The translations under genes and the position numbers were made by a program. Shown here in pieces: positions 37,611 to 46,986 of a stretch of DNA of 64,000 bases (positions are counted from its first letter, which is position 1; each line of letters begins with the position of its first letter). The DNA is taken from NCBI RefSeq assembly GCF_001522865.1, contig NZ_LOWB01000116.1, positions 124,001 to 188,000 on the forward strand, read 5' to 3'. The notes under the pieces were generated by a model. It was given only the letters and a program-made list of their open reading frames with translations, had not been told where the DNA came from and searched no databases. This stretch comes from Burkholderia sp. TSV86 (GTDB lineage: Bacteria > Pseudomonadota > Gammaproteobacteria > Burkholderiales > Burkholderiaceae).

Positions 37611-39572
37611 TCAGTCGCGCGCGAGCGCATCGATTGGATTCAGCCGCGACGCGTTGCGCGCGGGCATGAAGCCGAACACGACGCCGATCAGCGTCGAGCA
37701 GACGAAGGCCGACACGATTGAGCCGGCCGAGAACACCATCTTCCATTGATCGACGAACAGCGAGAACACGAAGCTCATCCCGAACGACAGCACGATTCCG
37801 ATCACGCCGCCCATCAGGCAGACGGTCACGGCCTCGACGAGAAACTGCTGCATGATATCGGCCTGCCGCGCGCCCACTGCCATCCGAATGCCGATTTCGC
37901 GCGTGCGCTCGGTCACCGATACCAGCATGATGTTCATCACGCCGATGCCGCCGACGACGAGCGAGATCACCGCGATCAGCGATAGCAGCAGCGTCAGCGA
38001 TTGCCCGGTCTTCTCGACGGTCTTGACGACGCTGTCCATGTTGTATGTGAAGAAATCCTTGCGGCCGTGCCGTTGCGTCATCAGTTTCGTCAGGCTTTGC
38101 TCGGCCGCGTCGCTTGGCTGGCCGTCGCGCACGCGCACCGTGATGGTATCGAGATAGCGCTGGCCAAACAGGCGGCCGGCCGCGGTCGTATACGGCACCC
38201 ACACGTTGAGGTTTTTCATGTCGCTGAACGCGCTCTTTTTTTCCGCGGTCACGCCGATCACGACGCACGGCAGATTATCGATCAGGATCACTTCGCCAAG
38301 CGGGTTCGGATTCGCGCCGAACAGCTTGCGCCGCGTATTCTCGTCGATCACGACGACCTGTGCCTGGCGGCGCACCTCGTGCGGCCCGAACGCGATGCCT
38401 TGCGCCATCTTCATTCCGCGCACTTGAAAGAAACGTTCGCCGACGCCGCTCACGAGCGCGGTCGCATCGATGTTCCGGTAGCGCAGCAGCAGGTTGCGCG
38501 CCGTTTCGGGCGTCGCGCTGTCCACGTAGATCTGCTCGGCGAGCGCGGCGGCGTCGGCCGGCACGAGCGTCTGGATCGTGTCCGCGCGGCTGTCGCCCCA
38601 GTCGTTGCCCGGATAGATGTTGATCGTATTCGTGCCGATGCTGCCGATTTCGTCGAGCATGTGGCGCTTCGCGCCTTCGCCGATCGCGACGATCGACACG
38701 ACCGACGTGATGCCGATGATGATCCCGAGCATCGTCAGAAGCGTGCGCAGCCGATGCGACACGAGCGCGATCCACGCCATCCGGAACGCTTCCGCGAAAC
38801 GGCCGACGTTCGCCGACAGGCGGCGCGTGTGCGGCAGCGCGGCGGCGCCGTTCTCGCCGCGCTCGACGCCGGCGCCGTGTGTGCGCGGATTGAGCCGGTC
38901 GCCGACGATCCGGCCGTCGCTGATTTCGATGATGCGCCGCGCATGCGCGGCAACATGCTCGTCGTGCGTGACGATGATGACCGTGTGGCCGAGTGCGTTG
39001 AGTTCGAGCAGGATGCGAATGACTTCCTGGCCGCTTTTCGAATCGAGCGCGCCGGTGGGCTCGTCGGCGAGGATCACTTCGCCGCCGTTCATCAGCGCGC
39101 GCGCAATGCTCACGCGCTGCTGTTGGCCGCCCGACAACTGGCTCGGCCGATGTTCGGCACGCTCCGACAGGCCCAGCCGCGCAAGCAGCTTTTGCGCGCG
39201 CTCGCGCCGCTCGGCATGCGCGCTGCCCGCGTAGACGGCGGGCATCTCGACGTTTTCCGCGGCGCTCAGATGCGGCAGCAGATGATAGCGCTGGAAAATG
39301 AAGCCGAAGTGCTCGCGGCGCAGGCGCGCAAGCTCGTCGCTTTCGAGTTCGCGCGTCTCGCGCCCGCGCACCCGATAACTGCCCGAGCCCGGATGGTCGA
39401 GGCAGCCGAGAATGTTCATCAGCGTCGATTTGCCCGAACCCGACGCGCCGACGATCGCGACGATCTCGCCCGCATCGATCGTGAGATTGACGTCGTCGAG
39501 CACGACGACGTCCTTGTCGCCGGCGGGAAAGCTGCGCGTGACGCGCGTGAGCTGCAATAGCGGTTCGCCCAT
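37611..39572 (-). CDS. macB: Macrolide/peptide ABC exporter MacB
   Basis: This 653-residue protein has an N-terminal ATPase fused to a permease. ATPase: Walker A GASGSGKST, signature LSGGQQQRVSIARALMNGG, Walker B VILADEPTGALDS. Permease: four membrane helices, one at about 285-305 (LRTLLTMLGIIIGITSVVSI), then a large periplasmic MacB domain, and three at the C-terminus ending in FGFMPARNASRLNPIDALARD. The ATG at 39572 lies 2 bases past the macA stop (39575-39577); a TTG at 39578 would overlap it. With MacA and the NodT duct it forms a complete tripartite exporter. Confidence 0.95.
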   Translation of the reverse strand: MGEPLLQLTRVTRSFPAGDKDVVVLDDVNLTIDAGEIVAIVGASGSGKSTLMNILGCLDHPGSGSYRVRGRETRELESDELARLRREHFGFIFQRYHLLPHLSAAENVEMPAVYAGSAHAERRERAQKLLARLGLSERAEHRPSQLSGGQQQRVSIARALMNGGEVILADEPTGALDSKSGQEVIRILLELNALGHTVIIVTHDEHVAAHARRIIEISDGRIVGDRLNPRTHGAGVERGENGAAALPHTRRLSANVGRFAEAFRMAWIALVSHRLRTLLTMLGIIIGITSVVSIVAIGEGAKRHMLDEIGSIGTNTINIYPGNDWGDSRADTIQTLVPADAAALAEQIYVDSATPETARNLLLRYRNIDATALVSGVGERFFQVRGMKMAQGIAFGPHEVRRQAQVVVIDENTRRKLFGANPNPLGEVILIDNLPCVVIGVTAEKKSAFSDMKNLNVWVPYTTAAGRLFGQRYLDTITVRVRDGQPSDAAEQSLTKLMTQRHGRKDFFTYNMDSVVKTVEKTGQSLTLLLSLIAVISLVVGGIGVMNIMLVSVTERTREIGIRMAVGARQADIMQQFLVEAVTVCLMGGVIGIVLSFGMSFVFSLFVDQWKMVFSAGSIVSAFVCSTLIGVVFGFMPARNASRLNPIDALARD

Positions 39573-39574
39573 CG

Positions 39575-40774
39575 TCAATGCTCCGCGCCTGAGGCCGCCG
39601 AGGCCGCGCCTGCCAGTTCGTTCGCGTCGCCAAGAATCACGCGCTCGCCTTCGCGCAGGCCCGCGAGCACTTCGACCTTGACGTTGTTGTTGATGCCGGC
39701 GCGGATCTTGCGTGTCGCGACCTTGCTGTCGGCGCCGAGCACGCGCACCGCGTATGTGCCGTCCTTGTCCTTCGCGCCGAGCGCCGCGACCGGGATGTAG
39801 AGCGCGTTGGCCGCGGTGCCGAGCAGAATGTTGACCTGCGCGGTCATCGAGATCCGCAGCCGATGGCCGGGATTCGGCACGTCGAACAGCGCGTTGTAGA
39901 ACACGGCGGTGTTCGGCTTCGACGATCCGCCGCCCGTGCCGCCCGCGCTGCCTTGCATGTCGAGGAAATTCTGCGGGGCGGGCTCGATCGCGCGCAGCTT
40001 GCCGTAGTAGCGCTTGTCGGGCTCGCCGAGGATCGTAAAGTAAGCAGTTTGGCCCGCATGGATGCGGATCACGTCCGCTTCCGACACCTGTGCCTTGACG
40101 GTCATCGTGTCGAGTTCAGCGAGCTTCAGAATCACGGGCGCCTGCTGTTGCGCGATCACGGTCTGGCCTTCCTGGGTGACGATCGCGACCACTTCGCCGT
40201 CGATCGGCGCGACGATCCGCGTATAGCCGAGGTTCGCGCGCGCGGTCTCGATCTTGATCCGTGCCTCGCGAATCTGCGCGTCGAACGCGGCCAGGTTCGC
40301 ACGCTGTACGTCGAGCGTCGCCACCGCGGCCTCGTAATCCTGGCGCGCCGTCGCATCGTCGGACAGCATCTGCTGCTGGCGCTTGAATGCGAGTTCGGCT
40401 TGCCTTAGCTGCGCGGCGGTCGAGCGCTTTTGCGCGTTCAGATTGTCGACGTTCGCTTCGGCCTGGCGCAGCTCGTTTTGCGAAATCACCGGGTCGATCT
40501 CGGCAAGCCATTGGTCCTTCTTCACGTTGTCGCCGAGTTTGACCTTCAGCGATTTCAATTGGCCGGACACCTGCGCGCCCACGTCGACCTGCTTGGATGC
40601 CTGCAGCGTGCCGGTCGCGAGCACGGCATTCTCGAGATCGGCACGGGCGACTTTAGCGGTGAGGTATTGCGGATCCCGGTTTTTGGCGAAAAAGTATTGA
40701 TAAAGCACGGCAAGCGCGACGAGCGCGATAACGCTCGTGACCGCGACGACCCGGCGACGTAGGAGTTTTTTCAT
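39575..40774 (-). CDS. macA: Periplasmic adaptor protein MacA
   Basis: This 399-residue membrane-fusion protein links MacB to the outer-membrane duct. It has an N-terminal anchor helix (VVAVTSVIALVALAVLYQYF), a biotinyl-lipoyl domain (ATGTLQASKQVDVGAQVSGQ, then LKSLKVKLGDNV), a long coiled-coil hairpin (about residues 100-170), and barrel segments such as GYTRIVAPIDGEVVAIVTQE and QTVIAQQQAPVILKLAELDT. Start ATG 40774 opens directly on MKKLLRRR. It is first gene of macA-macB-nodT. Confidence 0.95.
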   Translation of the reverse strand: MKKLLRRRVVAVTSVIALVALAVLYQYFFAKNRDPQYLTAKVARADLENAVLATGTLQASKQVDVGAQVSGQLKSLKVKLGDNVKKDQWLAEIDPVISQNELRQAEANVDNLNAQKRSTAAQLRQAELAFKRQQQMLSDDATARQDYEAAVATLDVQRANLAAFDAQIREARIKIETARANLGYTRIVAPIDGEVVAIVTQEGQTVIAQQQAPVILKLAELDTMTVKAQVSEADVIRIHAGQTAYFTILGEPDKRYYGKLRAIEPAPQNFLDMQGSAGGTGGGSSKPNTAVFYNALFDVPNPGHRLRISMTAQVNILLGTAANALYIPVAALGAKDKDGTYAVRVLGADSKVATRKIRAGINNNVKVEVLAGLREGERVILGDANELAGAASAASGAEH

Positions 40775-41048
40775 CGGAAACTGAAAACTGGCGTGTGGCG
40801 ATCGGTAGGCAGGCGATTGTAATGAAAATGCAAACCAGTCATTGGAATACGGGAAGCGGGATGCGGTTCAATGCGACGACAAATTTCCTCAATATTTCGA
40901 CAGTTTGTTACAACGGGGCGTCGTCGATGATGCCGTCGAACGTGACGCTGCCGGTTGGGGCCGCGTCGATTTCGTCGAAATGATTGACGGCGTGGCTTCA
41001 GCCGGCGCGGCTTGCTTGTTGCTTGATCCCACGCGATACGCCGTGAAC

Positions 41049-41283
41049 ATGACGATCGGGCGGCGGGAGCTGGTCGTTCTGATGGGGCCGTTGGGCGGCG
41101 GGAAATTTCGGCGAACCGACGTCGTCGCTCGGCGTCGCGCGCGGAGCGCGGATAATCGCCCACATTCGCGAGCGGGTGCCGGCGCTCATCGTCATTACGC
41201 ATCACCATTCGCGGCTGGAAATCGCGGATCGCGCTTATCGGCTGGAGAACGGCACCGTTCGCGAGTTCTTCCCGCAGCCGTGA
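41049..41283 (+). pseudogene. Relic of an ABC exporter ATPase (DevA/LolD-like), internally deleted
   Basis: Two recognisable pieces of one ATPase survive in different frames. At 41049-41108, MTIGRRELVVLMGPLGGGKF matches the start of an exporter ATPase with a damaged Walker A (GPLGGGK for GPSGSGK). At 41152-41283, IIAHIRERVPALIVITHHHS then RLEIADRAYRLENGTVREFF and a TGA match its C-terminal H-loop region. The signature, Walker B and about 130 residues between are missing, and a +1 shift separates the parts. It lies between macA and sfnG. Seen: both segments and the frame change; inferred: common origin. Confidence 0.65.
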
Positions 41284-41619
41284 TCCGTGGCGATTCGGCG
41301 CGCGGGCCGGCAAACGGCGCGCATCGAGGCAACGCTCGCCACGATCGGCATCTCAATCCGCCCCCGAAATGACAGCGGCAATCCCCCATCCTTTCTCCCA
41401 CGTCCGTATGACGGGCGGCGGGCGCTTCATCATTTGCTTATCAACGTGCACCGGGCATCGATAGTCCAAATCATTGGTTGGCCGATCAGCGAGCGTCCCC
41501 CTACGATGCGGCGAGACAGACGCTGCGCGACGAGCAGCGCATGCGAGGGCGCCTTCCGACCGGCTGGCCGAGTGCCGCCGACGTCCTGGATTTCATGATT
41601 AGATTAGAGGAACGAACCG
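41284..41619. other. Intergenic region upstream of sfnG
   Basis: No gene is recognisable. sfnG homologues are controlled by sigma-54 activators in Pseudomonas, but I do not find a convincing -24/-12 site here. Confidence 0.5.
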
Positions 41620-42714
41620 ATGAGTCGCGAGCAGCAACAGCTCAAGTTCGCCTACTGGGTGCCTAACGTCAGCGGCGGTCTCGTCGTCAGCAAGATCGAG
41701 CAGCGCACGAGTTGGGATATCGATTACAACCGCCGCCTGGCGCAGCTTGCCGAGCGTAACGGCTTCGATTACGCATTGTCGCAAATCCGTTTTACCGCCG
41801 GCTACGGCGCAGAGTATCAGCATGAATCTGTCGCGTTCAGCCATGCGCTGCTCGCTGCCACCGAGCGTTTGAAGGTGATTGCCGCGATCCTGCCGGGGCC
41901 GTGGCATCCGGCTGTCGTCGCGAAGCAGCTCGCGACGATCGATCAGTTGAACCAAGGGCGCGTTGCAATCAACGTCGTCAGCGGCTGGTTCAAGGGTGAA
42001 TTCACCGCGCTCGGCGAGCCATGGCTTGAGCATGACGAGCGCTATCGCCGCTCTGAGGAATTCATCCGCGCGGTAAAGGGCATATGGACGCAAGATCACT
42101 TCACGTTCAAGGGTGATTTCTACCGCTTCAACGATTACACGCTGAAGCCCAAACCGTTGCAGCAGCCGCATCCCGAAATTTTCCAGGGTGGCAATTCGGC
42201 GGCCGCGCGCCGCATGGCGGCGGCGGTGTCAGACTGGTATTTCATGAACGGCAATACGCTCGAGGGGCACCGCGAGCAGATCGACGAGATTCGCGCGGCG
42301 GCGGCCGAGCACGGGAGGCGCGTGAAGTTCGGCGTAAATGCGTTCATCATCGCGCGCGACACCGAACTCGAGGCGCGCGAGGTGCTGGACGAGATCGTTC
42401 GTCATGCGGACGTCGATGCGGTCAATGCGTTCGGTCACGCGGTCAAGCAGGCCGGAAAGGCCGCGCCGGAAGGGCGCGGGATGTGGTCGGACTCGAAGTT
42501 CGCCGATCTCGTTCAGTACAACGACGGTTTCAAGACCAACTTGATTGGCACGCCCGAGCAAATCGCCGAACGGATCGTCGCGCTGAAGTCGATCGGCGCC
42601 GATCTCGTGCTGGGCGGGTTCCTCCACTATCTCGAAGAAGTCGAGTATTTCGGCAAGCGCGTGCTGCCGCTCGTGCGCGAGCTGGAACGGCGGCACGAAG
42701 CCCAGCCCGCATGA
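41620..42714 (+). CDS. sfnG: Dimethylsulfone monooxygenase SfnG
   Basis: This 364-residue FMNH2-dependent bacterial luciferase-like monooxygenase converts dimethylsulfone to methanesulfinate for sulfur supply. The subgroup is shown by FAYWVPNVSGGLVVSKIEQR, FDYALSQIRFTAGYGAEYQH, LPGPWHPAVVAKQLATIDQL, then GRVAINVVSGWFKGEF and FQGGNSAAARRMAA. AGAGGAACG precedes the ATG. A reductase partner is not in the window. Expression in Pseudomonas relies on sulfur starvation; the same is assumed but not seen here. Confidence 0.92.
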   Translation: MSREQQQLKFAYWVPNVSGGLVVSKIEQRTSWDIDYNRRLAQLAERNGFDYALSQIRFTAGYGAEYQHESVAFSHALLAATERLKVIAAILPGPWHPAVVAKQLATIDQLNQGRVAINVVSGWFKGEFTALGEPWLEHDERYRRSEEFIRAVKGIWTQDHFTFKGDFYRFNDYTLKPKPLQQPHPEIFQGGNSAAARRMAAAVSDWYFMNGNTLEGHREQIDEIRAAAAEHGRRVKFGVNAFIIARDTELEAREVLDEIVRHADVDAVNAFGHAVKQAGKAAPEGRGMWSDSKFADLVQYNDGFKTNLIGTPEQIAERIVALKSIGADLVLGGFLHYLEEVEYFGKRVLPLVRELERRHEAQPA

Positions 42715-42944
42715 CGCGCGGCAGCGCCATGCGCCGGTTGCGTGCGGCCGACAGCCGGCATGGCGGCGAGCCGCGATCAGTCAGCCGGCCCGCCAGCAGG
42801 CGCGCGCCGGCTGGCGTATTTTCGGCAAAAAGTCATCGCGTTGAAATATTGGTGCGAGCACAATAGGCCCGGCAGTTGCTTACGAATATCAACGTCGCGG
42901 CGCCGGTTGTGCGGCCGTCGCGCTTATTCTCCAGAGGGTCGCCC

Positions 42945-43670
42945 ATGTTCCGTCCGTTCGCTCGCGCCGCGTGCGCGCTGGCTGTCGCATCGACTTGCAC
43001 TCCCGCTCACGCGTATGACTATCTATTGCTCGCCTCGTCCTGGGAGCCGGGCTTTTGCGCAACGCACAGCGCCACCGAGTGCAATACGCTGTCGGGTTCA
43101 TACGCGTCGACGAATCTGTCGTTGCACGGCCTTTGGCCGAACAACTACGACAGTACCAGCCAGCCGTTCTATTGCGGCGTGCCGCAGAACGAGATCGATC
43201 TCGACAACGCGCATCAATGGTGCAGCATGGACAAGTACCCCGTCAGCGCGGCGACGCTGAGCACGCTGTCGACGTACATGCCGGGTGTCGCGTCGTGCCT
43301 CGACAAGCATGAGTGGTACAAGCACGGCACTTGCGCGCAGTATTCGTCGGCCGACACGTACTGGAACGACGCGAGCGGGATGATCAGCCGCCTCGCGACC
43401 ACGTCGTTCAACACGTTCCTGCAAACGAACGCGGGCAAGACCGTGACGCGCGAGCAATTGTTGAGCGCGTTCGATGGCGCGTTCGGCACCGGCGCGCGCG
43501 CCGCGGTGTCGCTGAAGTGCACGAAGTCCAACTACGTCAGCTATTTCACCGAGGCTTGGATTGCCGTGAGAACCAATGCGACCACGCAGTTTCCGAGCCC
43601 GACGTCGCTTGTGACGGACGCCGGCACGCAAGGCACGTGTCCGACGACCGGCATCTATATCGCGAAATAA
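42945..43670 (+). CDS. Secreted ribonuclease, T2/RNase I family
   Basis: This 241-residue periplasmic or secreted endoribonuclease has a signal peptide ending AHA at residue 22. The two catalytic boxes of the T2 family are intact: LSLHGLWPNNY (CAS I, catalytic His) and DKHEWYKHGTCAQY (CAS II with Glu and His). Several cysteines (FCATHSATEC, FYCG, WCSM, KC) suit a disulfide-bonded secreted enzyme. ATG 42945 is supported by the signal peptide and AGAGGG upstream. Confidence 0.93.
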   Translation: MFRPFARAACALAVASTCTPAHAYDYLLLASSWEPGFCATHSATECNTLSGSYASTNLSLHGLWPNNYDSTSQPFYCGVPQNEIDLDNAHQWCSMDKYPVSAATLSTLSTYMPGVASCLDKHEWYKHGTCAQYSSADTYWNDASGMISRLATTSFNTFLQTNAGKTVTREQLLSAFDGAFGTGARAAVSLKCTKSNYVSYFTEAWIAVRTNATTQFPSPTSLVTDAGTQGTCPTTGIYIAK

Positions 43671-43698
43671 ACCGGACCGGGCCGCACGTTGGCTCCGC

Positions 43699-43726
43699 GC
43701 CGGCGCCGGCACATGCCTGCGCCGGC
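43699..43726. terminator. GC-rich hairpin between convergent genes
   Basis: GCCGGCGC (43699-43706) and GCGCCGGC (43719-43726) form a perfect 8-bp stem with a 12-nt loop between the ends of the RNase and glutaminase genes. There is no T-run; it is a plausible bidirectional stop. Confidence 0.35.
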
Positions 43727-43741
43727 AGGGCCCATGCCGCG

Positions 43742-44680
43742 TCAGAAAATCGATCGCCCCGAGTAGGTCGTCAGCCATTCGAGCGCGAGCACGCCGGCAA
43801 GTGAGTTACCGTTCGGATCGAGCCCTGGCGACCACACGCATACGGCCATCTCGCCCGGCAGCACCGCGACGATTCCGCCGCCCACGCCGCTTTTCGCCGG
43901 CAGGCCGACGCGATAGACGAAGTCGCCTGCGGCGTCGTAGGTGCCGCATGTCAGCATGAGTGCCGACAAGCGTTTGGCCGAACTCGGATCGAGGATCGGC
44001 TCGCCCGTCGCGGGTGCGATGCCGCTGTTCGCGAGAAAAAGCGCGGCCTGCGCGAGTTCGACGCAACTCATCGTGATCGCGCACTGGCGGCAGTACGCGT
44101 CGATCACGGTGTCCGGCGGCATCTGCATGTTGCCGAAACTCGCGATGAAATGCGCCATTGCGCGGTTGCGCTCGGCGTGCTGCTGCTCGGATAGCGCGAC
44201 GCGTGCGTCGTAGTCGATATCGGCGATGCCGGTCAGGCGCCGGATGAACTCGACGAGCGCCGTCTCGGCGCGCACGAAGCGGCGGCACAGCACGTCGGTG
44301 ACGACGAGCGCCCCCGCGTTGATGAACGGATTGCGCGGCTTGCCGCGTTCGCTTTCGAGTTGCACGAGCGAATTGAACGCGGTGCCCGACGGCTCGCGGC
44401 CGACGCGCTGCCACAGTTCGTCGCCGAGCAGCTTGAACGCGAGCGTGCACGCGAAGAGCTTCGAGATGCTCTGGATCGAGAAACGCTCGTGCGCGTCGCC
44501 GATCGTGAAAATATCGCCGGCGAGCGTGACGACCGCCATTCCGAAGCGCTCGGCGGGCACCTTCGCGAGTTCGGGAATATAGTCGGCGACCCGGCCTGCG
44601 CCAATCCAAGGCGCGAGTTCGGCGCGGATGCGTTCGAGTATCGGTTGGTAATTCAATTCGGTGTAGCGTGCTGAAAACAT
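43742..44680 (-). CDS. glsA: Glutaminase
   Basis: This 312-residue serine-dependent glutaminase hydrolyses glutamine to glutamate and ammonia. The beta-lactamase-like fold is shown by the catalytic SISK in ERFSIQSISKLFACTLAFKL, preceded by IGDAHERF. Other family signatures are GREPSGTAFNSLVQLE, PRNPFINAGALVVTD, and the Gly-rich RVGLPAKSGVGGGIVAVLPG with conserved KSG. Length (about 305-310) is normal. It is monocistronic on the minus strand. Confidence 0.96.
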   Translation of the reverse strand: MFSARYTELNYQPILERIRAELAPWIGAGRVADYIPELAKVPAERFGMAVVTLAGDIFTIGDAHERFSIQSISKLFACTLAFKLLGDELWQRVGREPSGTAFNSLVQLESERGKPRNPFINAGALVVTDVLCRRFVRAETALVEFIRRLTGIADIDYDARVALSEQQHAERNRAMAHFIASFGNMQMPPDTVIDAYCRQCAITMSCVELAQAALFLANSGIAPATGEPILDPSSAKRLSALMLTCGTYDAAGDFVYRVGLPAKSGVGGGIVAVLPGEMAVCVWSPGLDPNGNSLAGVLALEWLTTYSGRSIF

Positions 44681-45132
44681 CGTATGTTACAGAGGCGGCG
44701 CCGTGCCGTCCCGCAACGCTCGGGGCAGGGGGGCAACGCGTGAATGCGGGGCGCAGCCCCTTTTCAAGAGCGTGATCGTACCTGCTTTTCAAGGGAGCGC
44801 GCAGTCCGATTCCGGCACTCACGCGCGCGCAGTCCGCCAGGGGGCTCACTGGTAGCGGAACGATAGCGCGTATCGCCCATGACGTTGGCCGCCGTAGGGT
44901 TCGTGCATGCGATGCGGGCCGTGCCGGCACGAACGATCGGCACCGGCTCCGGCACGCATGACGGGCACGCCGATTTCTTTCGCGCGTTTAAGTGCCTGGC
45001 TAAATAAGCGCCAGGCTCGAGCGCCTGGCCAAGCGATGATCCCACGGCGTTTGCGGTCGATACCGCGCGAATGTGGCGCGTGCGGGCAGCGCCTTTGCCG
45101 GCATCGTTGGTATTGCCGGCTTGCGGCACGCG
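44681..45132. other. Gene-free region with alternating CCTGG repeats
   Basis: 452 bases without a family-supported gene. The frame on the minus strand at 44764-45129 has no recognisable fold or ribosome site. The repeat set at 44994-45029 is the only notable structure. Confidence 0.5.
44994..45029. repeat. Three alternating complementary 7-mers (mutually exclusive hairpins)
   Basis: GCCTGGC (44994-45000), GCCAGGC (45010-45016) and GCCTGGC (45023-45029) alternate in orientation with 9- and 6-base spacers. The middle arm can pair with either neighbour but not both, the geometry of an attenuator-like switch. No T-run follows. It lies upstream of no obvious gene on the plus strand and beyond the glsA start. 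Confidence 0.4.
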
Positions 45133-46986
45133 TCAGAATTCGACAGCTTGACGCAGCGTGTTCGTGCAACGCCGTGCGTCGTCGAGAAAGCGGCCGAATG
45201 CGTCGCTGGTCAAGTCGGCATGGCTGAGCCAACGAACCTTCTGGATGATCTGTTCACGGTAGGCGATCGCGTTGTCCGACGGCTCCGGCGTTACCTCCAG
45301 GTCGTACCACGGCGAATGCACCGCGCACGCCGCGAACGGTTGTACCGCCTTCGCGCCGGTCAGCCGCACGCGGAGCTTGAAGGTGAACGGGTCATTCAAA
45401 TACAGATCGCCCGCATCGCCCGCGTGCCGATAGCCGGCGAAGCGATCCCATAGCTTGCGCAAGCCTTGCGCGGCGTCGTATAGGCGCGGGCCATTCTGAC
45501 CGGACGGCGCTTCGAGCGCACGCAGATCGATGCCCTTCATGTCGACCCGATAACGCTCATTTCGCGCTTCGTCACTGCGCGGCCGCACGATTTCGCACGT
45601 TCCCTTCTCCTGCTCGTTGAGCAAGCGTTTGCAGATTTGCTGGTCGCCGGCGCGCGCGCCGTCGCGGCGATCAGTGCGCATGAGATCCAGCAGATCTCTA
45701 CCGTCCAGATATGCGTGCCCTGACACAACGGCGCTGCCGTCGGGGCGCAGTTGCTGGTTTACCGTCGCATCGACGGCGACGATCGGCGCTTCGGCCGGGA
45801 TGTATTCGCGGCGCACGTCGCCGTTCTTTTCGACGACGAGCGCCCAGCGCTCCTGTAGCTGCTCTGGCGTGCGGCCGGGCAGGGCGTTCGGCTGGGTCGG
45901 GTCGAGCCACCAGGTGCGGCCGTCCACGCTTGCGCGCACGATCGCGTGGTTCGGCGCCTGTGTGCCGGGGATCAATAGCGGCGGCGCAAACGAACCTGCA
46001 TGGACCCATGCGATCCGCGCGTCGATTCCGCTTCTGTCGAGCATCGCGGCGAGCAAAACCGCGAGATCCTTGCAATCCCCGTAGCCGTGTGCTTCGATTT
46101 GCGCCAGATCGAATGGGATATAGCCGCGATCGCACGCGCGCCAGTCGCCGAGATAGCGATAATGCGCGCCGATATACTGCATCAGCGCGGCAACCCGTTG
46201 CGCCGCCGGCTCGCGCCGTGCGGCGTTGACCGCGCCTGCCGCGCCGCGCGGCAGCGGCGCGGCGGCGATCTCGTTGTAGCGCTTCGCATACGCGCCGAAA
46301 TGCGCCTGTGCGCTCAGGCTGCTCGCCAATTCGATGCGCGGTATCTGGCGCAGCTCGCCGTACTCCTCGTTGATGATGTTCAGATATCGGGGCTGTGTTT
46401 GGGTGATGACGAGCCGCTTGCCGTCGTTTGACGTTGTGATGCGAAAGTCGCCGGCCGCTTCGCTGCGCCAGACGATAGGCCGATCGGCCTGGTATTCGGC
46501 GCGAAAATGGTCGGTGCGCACGGGCATTGGCGGGAACGCCAGCACCTCGTGAAATTGCTTCGCGAGCGGGAGGGCGGCGGTGTGGCGAATCGTTGTATAC
46601 ATGATCGTGCTGCCGACGCGCAAGTCGGGAAAGGCGACCGATGTTTGCTTGTCGCGCAAAAATCCTTCCGCTGGATTCGGCGCCGTGCGCGTGTCGATTT
46701 GCGACGCGGCAAGTGGCGTGCGATGCCCGTGCGGGTCGATCACGGCCGCGTCCTTCAGTTCGAAGCGGTCGTTTTCACGGTAGTCGAAGTCCAGGCGGGA
46801 CAGCAGGTCGCGGCCGACCGGCCGCAGGATCGTCAGCTGCGTGACGCATGTGCAGTCGGTGCTCGTATCGGCGTTGATCCGGCAGGTTTCGTCGACATGC
46901 CGCGCAATCGGCGCTTCGTCGATCGGTTGCAGCGTGGCAAACGATGCGTTCGCGCACATACAGGCAATGGCGATGGCGGTGCGCAT
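45133..46986 (-). CDS. DUF3857 domain-containing transglutaminase-like protein
   Basis: This 617-residue exported protein has a signal peptide (MRTAIAIACMCANASFA). The first half is the beta-sandwich DUF3857 domain (for example FDYRENDRFELKDAAVIDPH). The transglutaminase-like core has Cys in GYGDCKDLAVLLAAML, His in APNHAIVRASV and Asp in WWLDPTQPN, an intact triad. The C-terminal part resembles a DUF2569-less beta domain. The ATG at 46986 is chosen because the signal peptide starts there; a GTG at 47100 is also in frame. Such proteins are envelope-associated; substrate unknown. Confidence 0.88.
   Translation of the reverse strand: MRTAIAIACMCANASFATLQPIDEAPIARHVDETCRINADTSTDCTCVTQLTILRPVGRDLLSRLDFDYRENDRFELKDAAVIDPHGHRTPLAASQIDTRTAPNPAEGFLRDKQTSVAFPDLRVGSTIMYTTIRHTAALPLAKQFHEVLAFPPMPVRTDHFRAEYQADRPIVWRSEAAGDFRITTSNDGKRLVITQTQPRYLNIINEEYGELRQIPRIELASSLSAQAHFGAYAKRYNEIAAAPLPRGAAGAVNAARREPAAQRVAALMQYIGAHYRYLGDWRACDRGYIPFDLAQIEAHGYGDCKDLAVLLAAMLDRSGIDARIAWVHAGSFAPPLLIPGTQAPNHAIVRASVDGRTWWLDPTQPNALPGRTPEQLQERWALVVEKNGDVRREYIPAEAPIVAVDATVNQQLRPDGSAVVSGHAYLDGRDLLDLMRTDRRDGARAGDQQICKRLLNEQEKGTCEIVRPRSDEARNERYRVDMKGIDLRALEAPSGQNGPRLYDAAQGLRKLWDRFAGYRHAGDAGDLYLNDPFTFKLRVRLTGAKAVQPFAACAVHSPWYDLEVTPEPSDNAIAYREQIIQKVRWLSHADLTSDAFGRFLDDARRCTNTLRQAVEF

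Noticed and set aside
44764..45129. 121-codon minus-strand frame between glsA and the DUF3857 gene
   Set aside because: No family similarity, and no ribosome site; it covers the alternating hairpin repeats.
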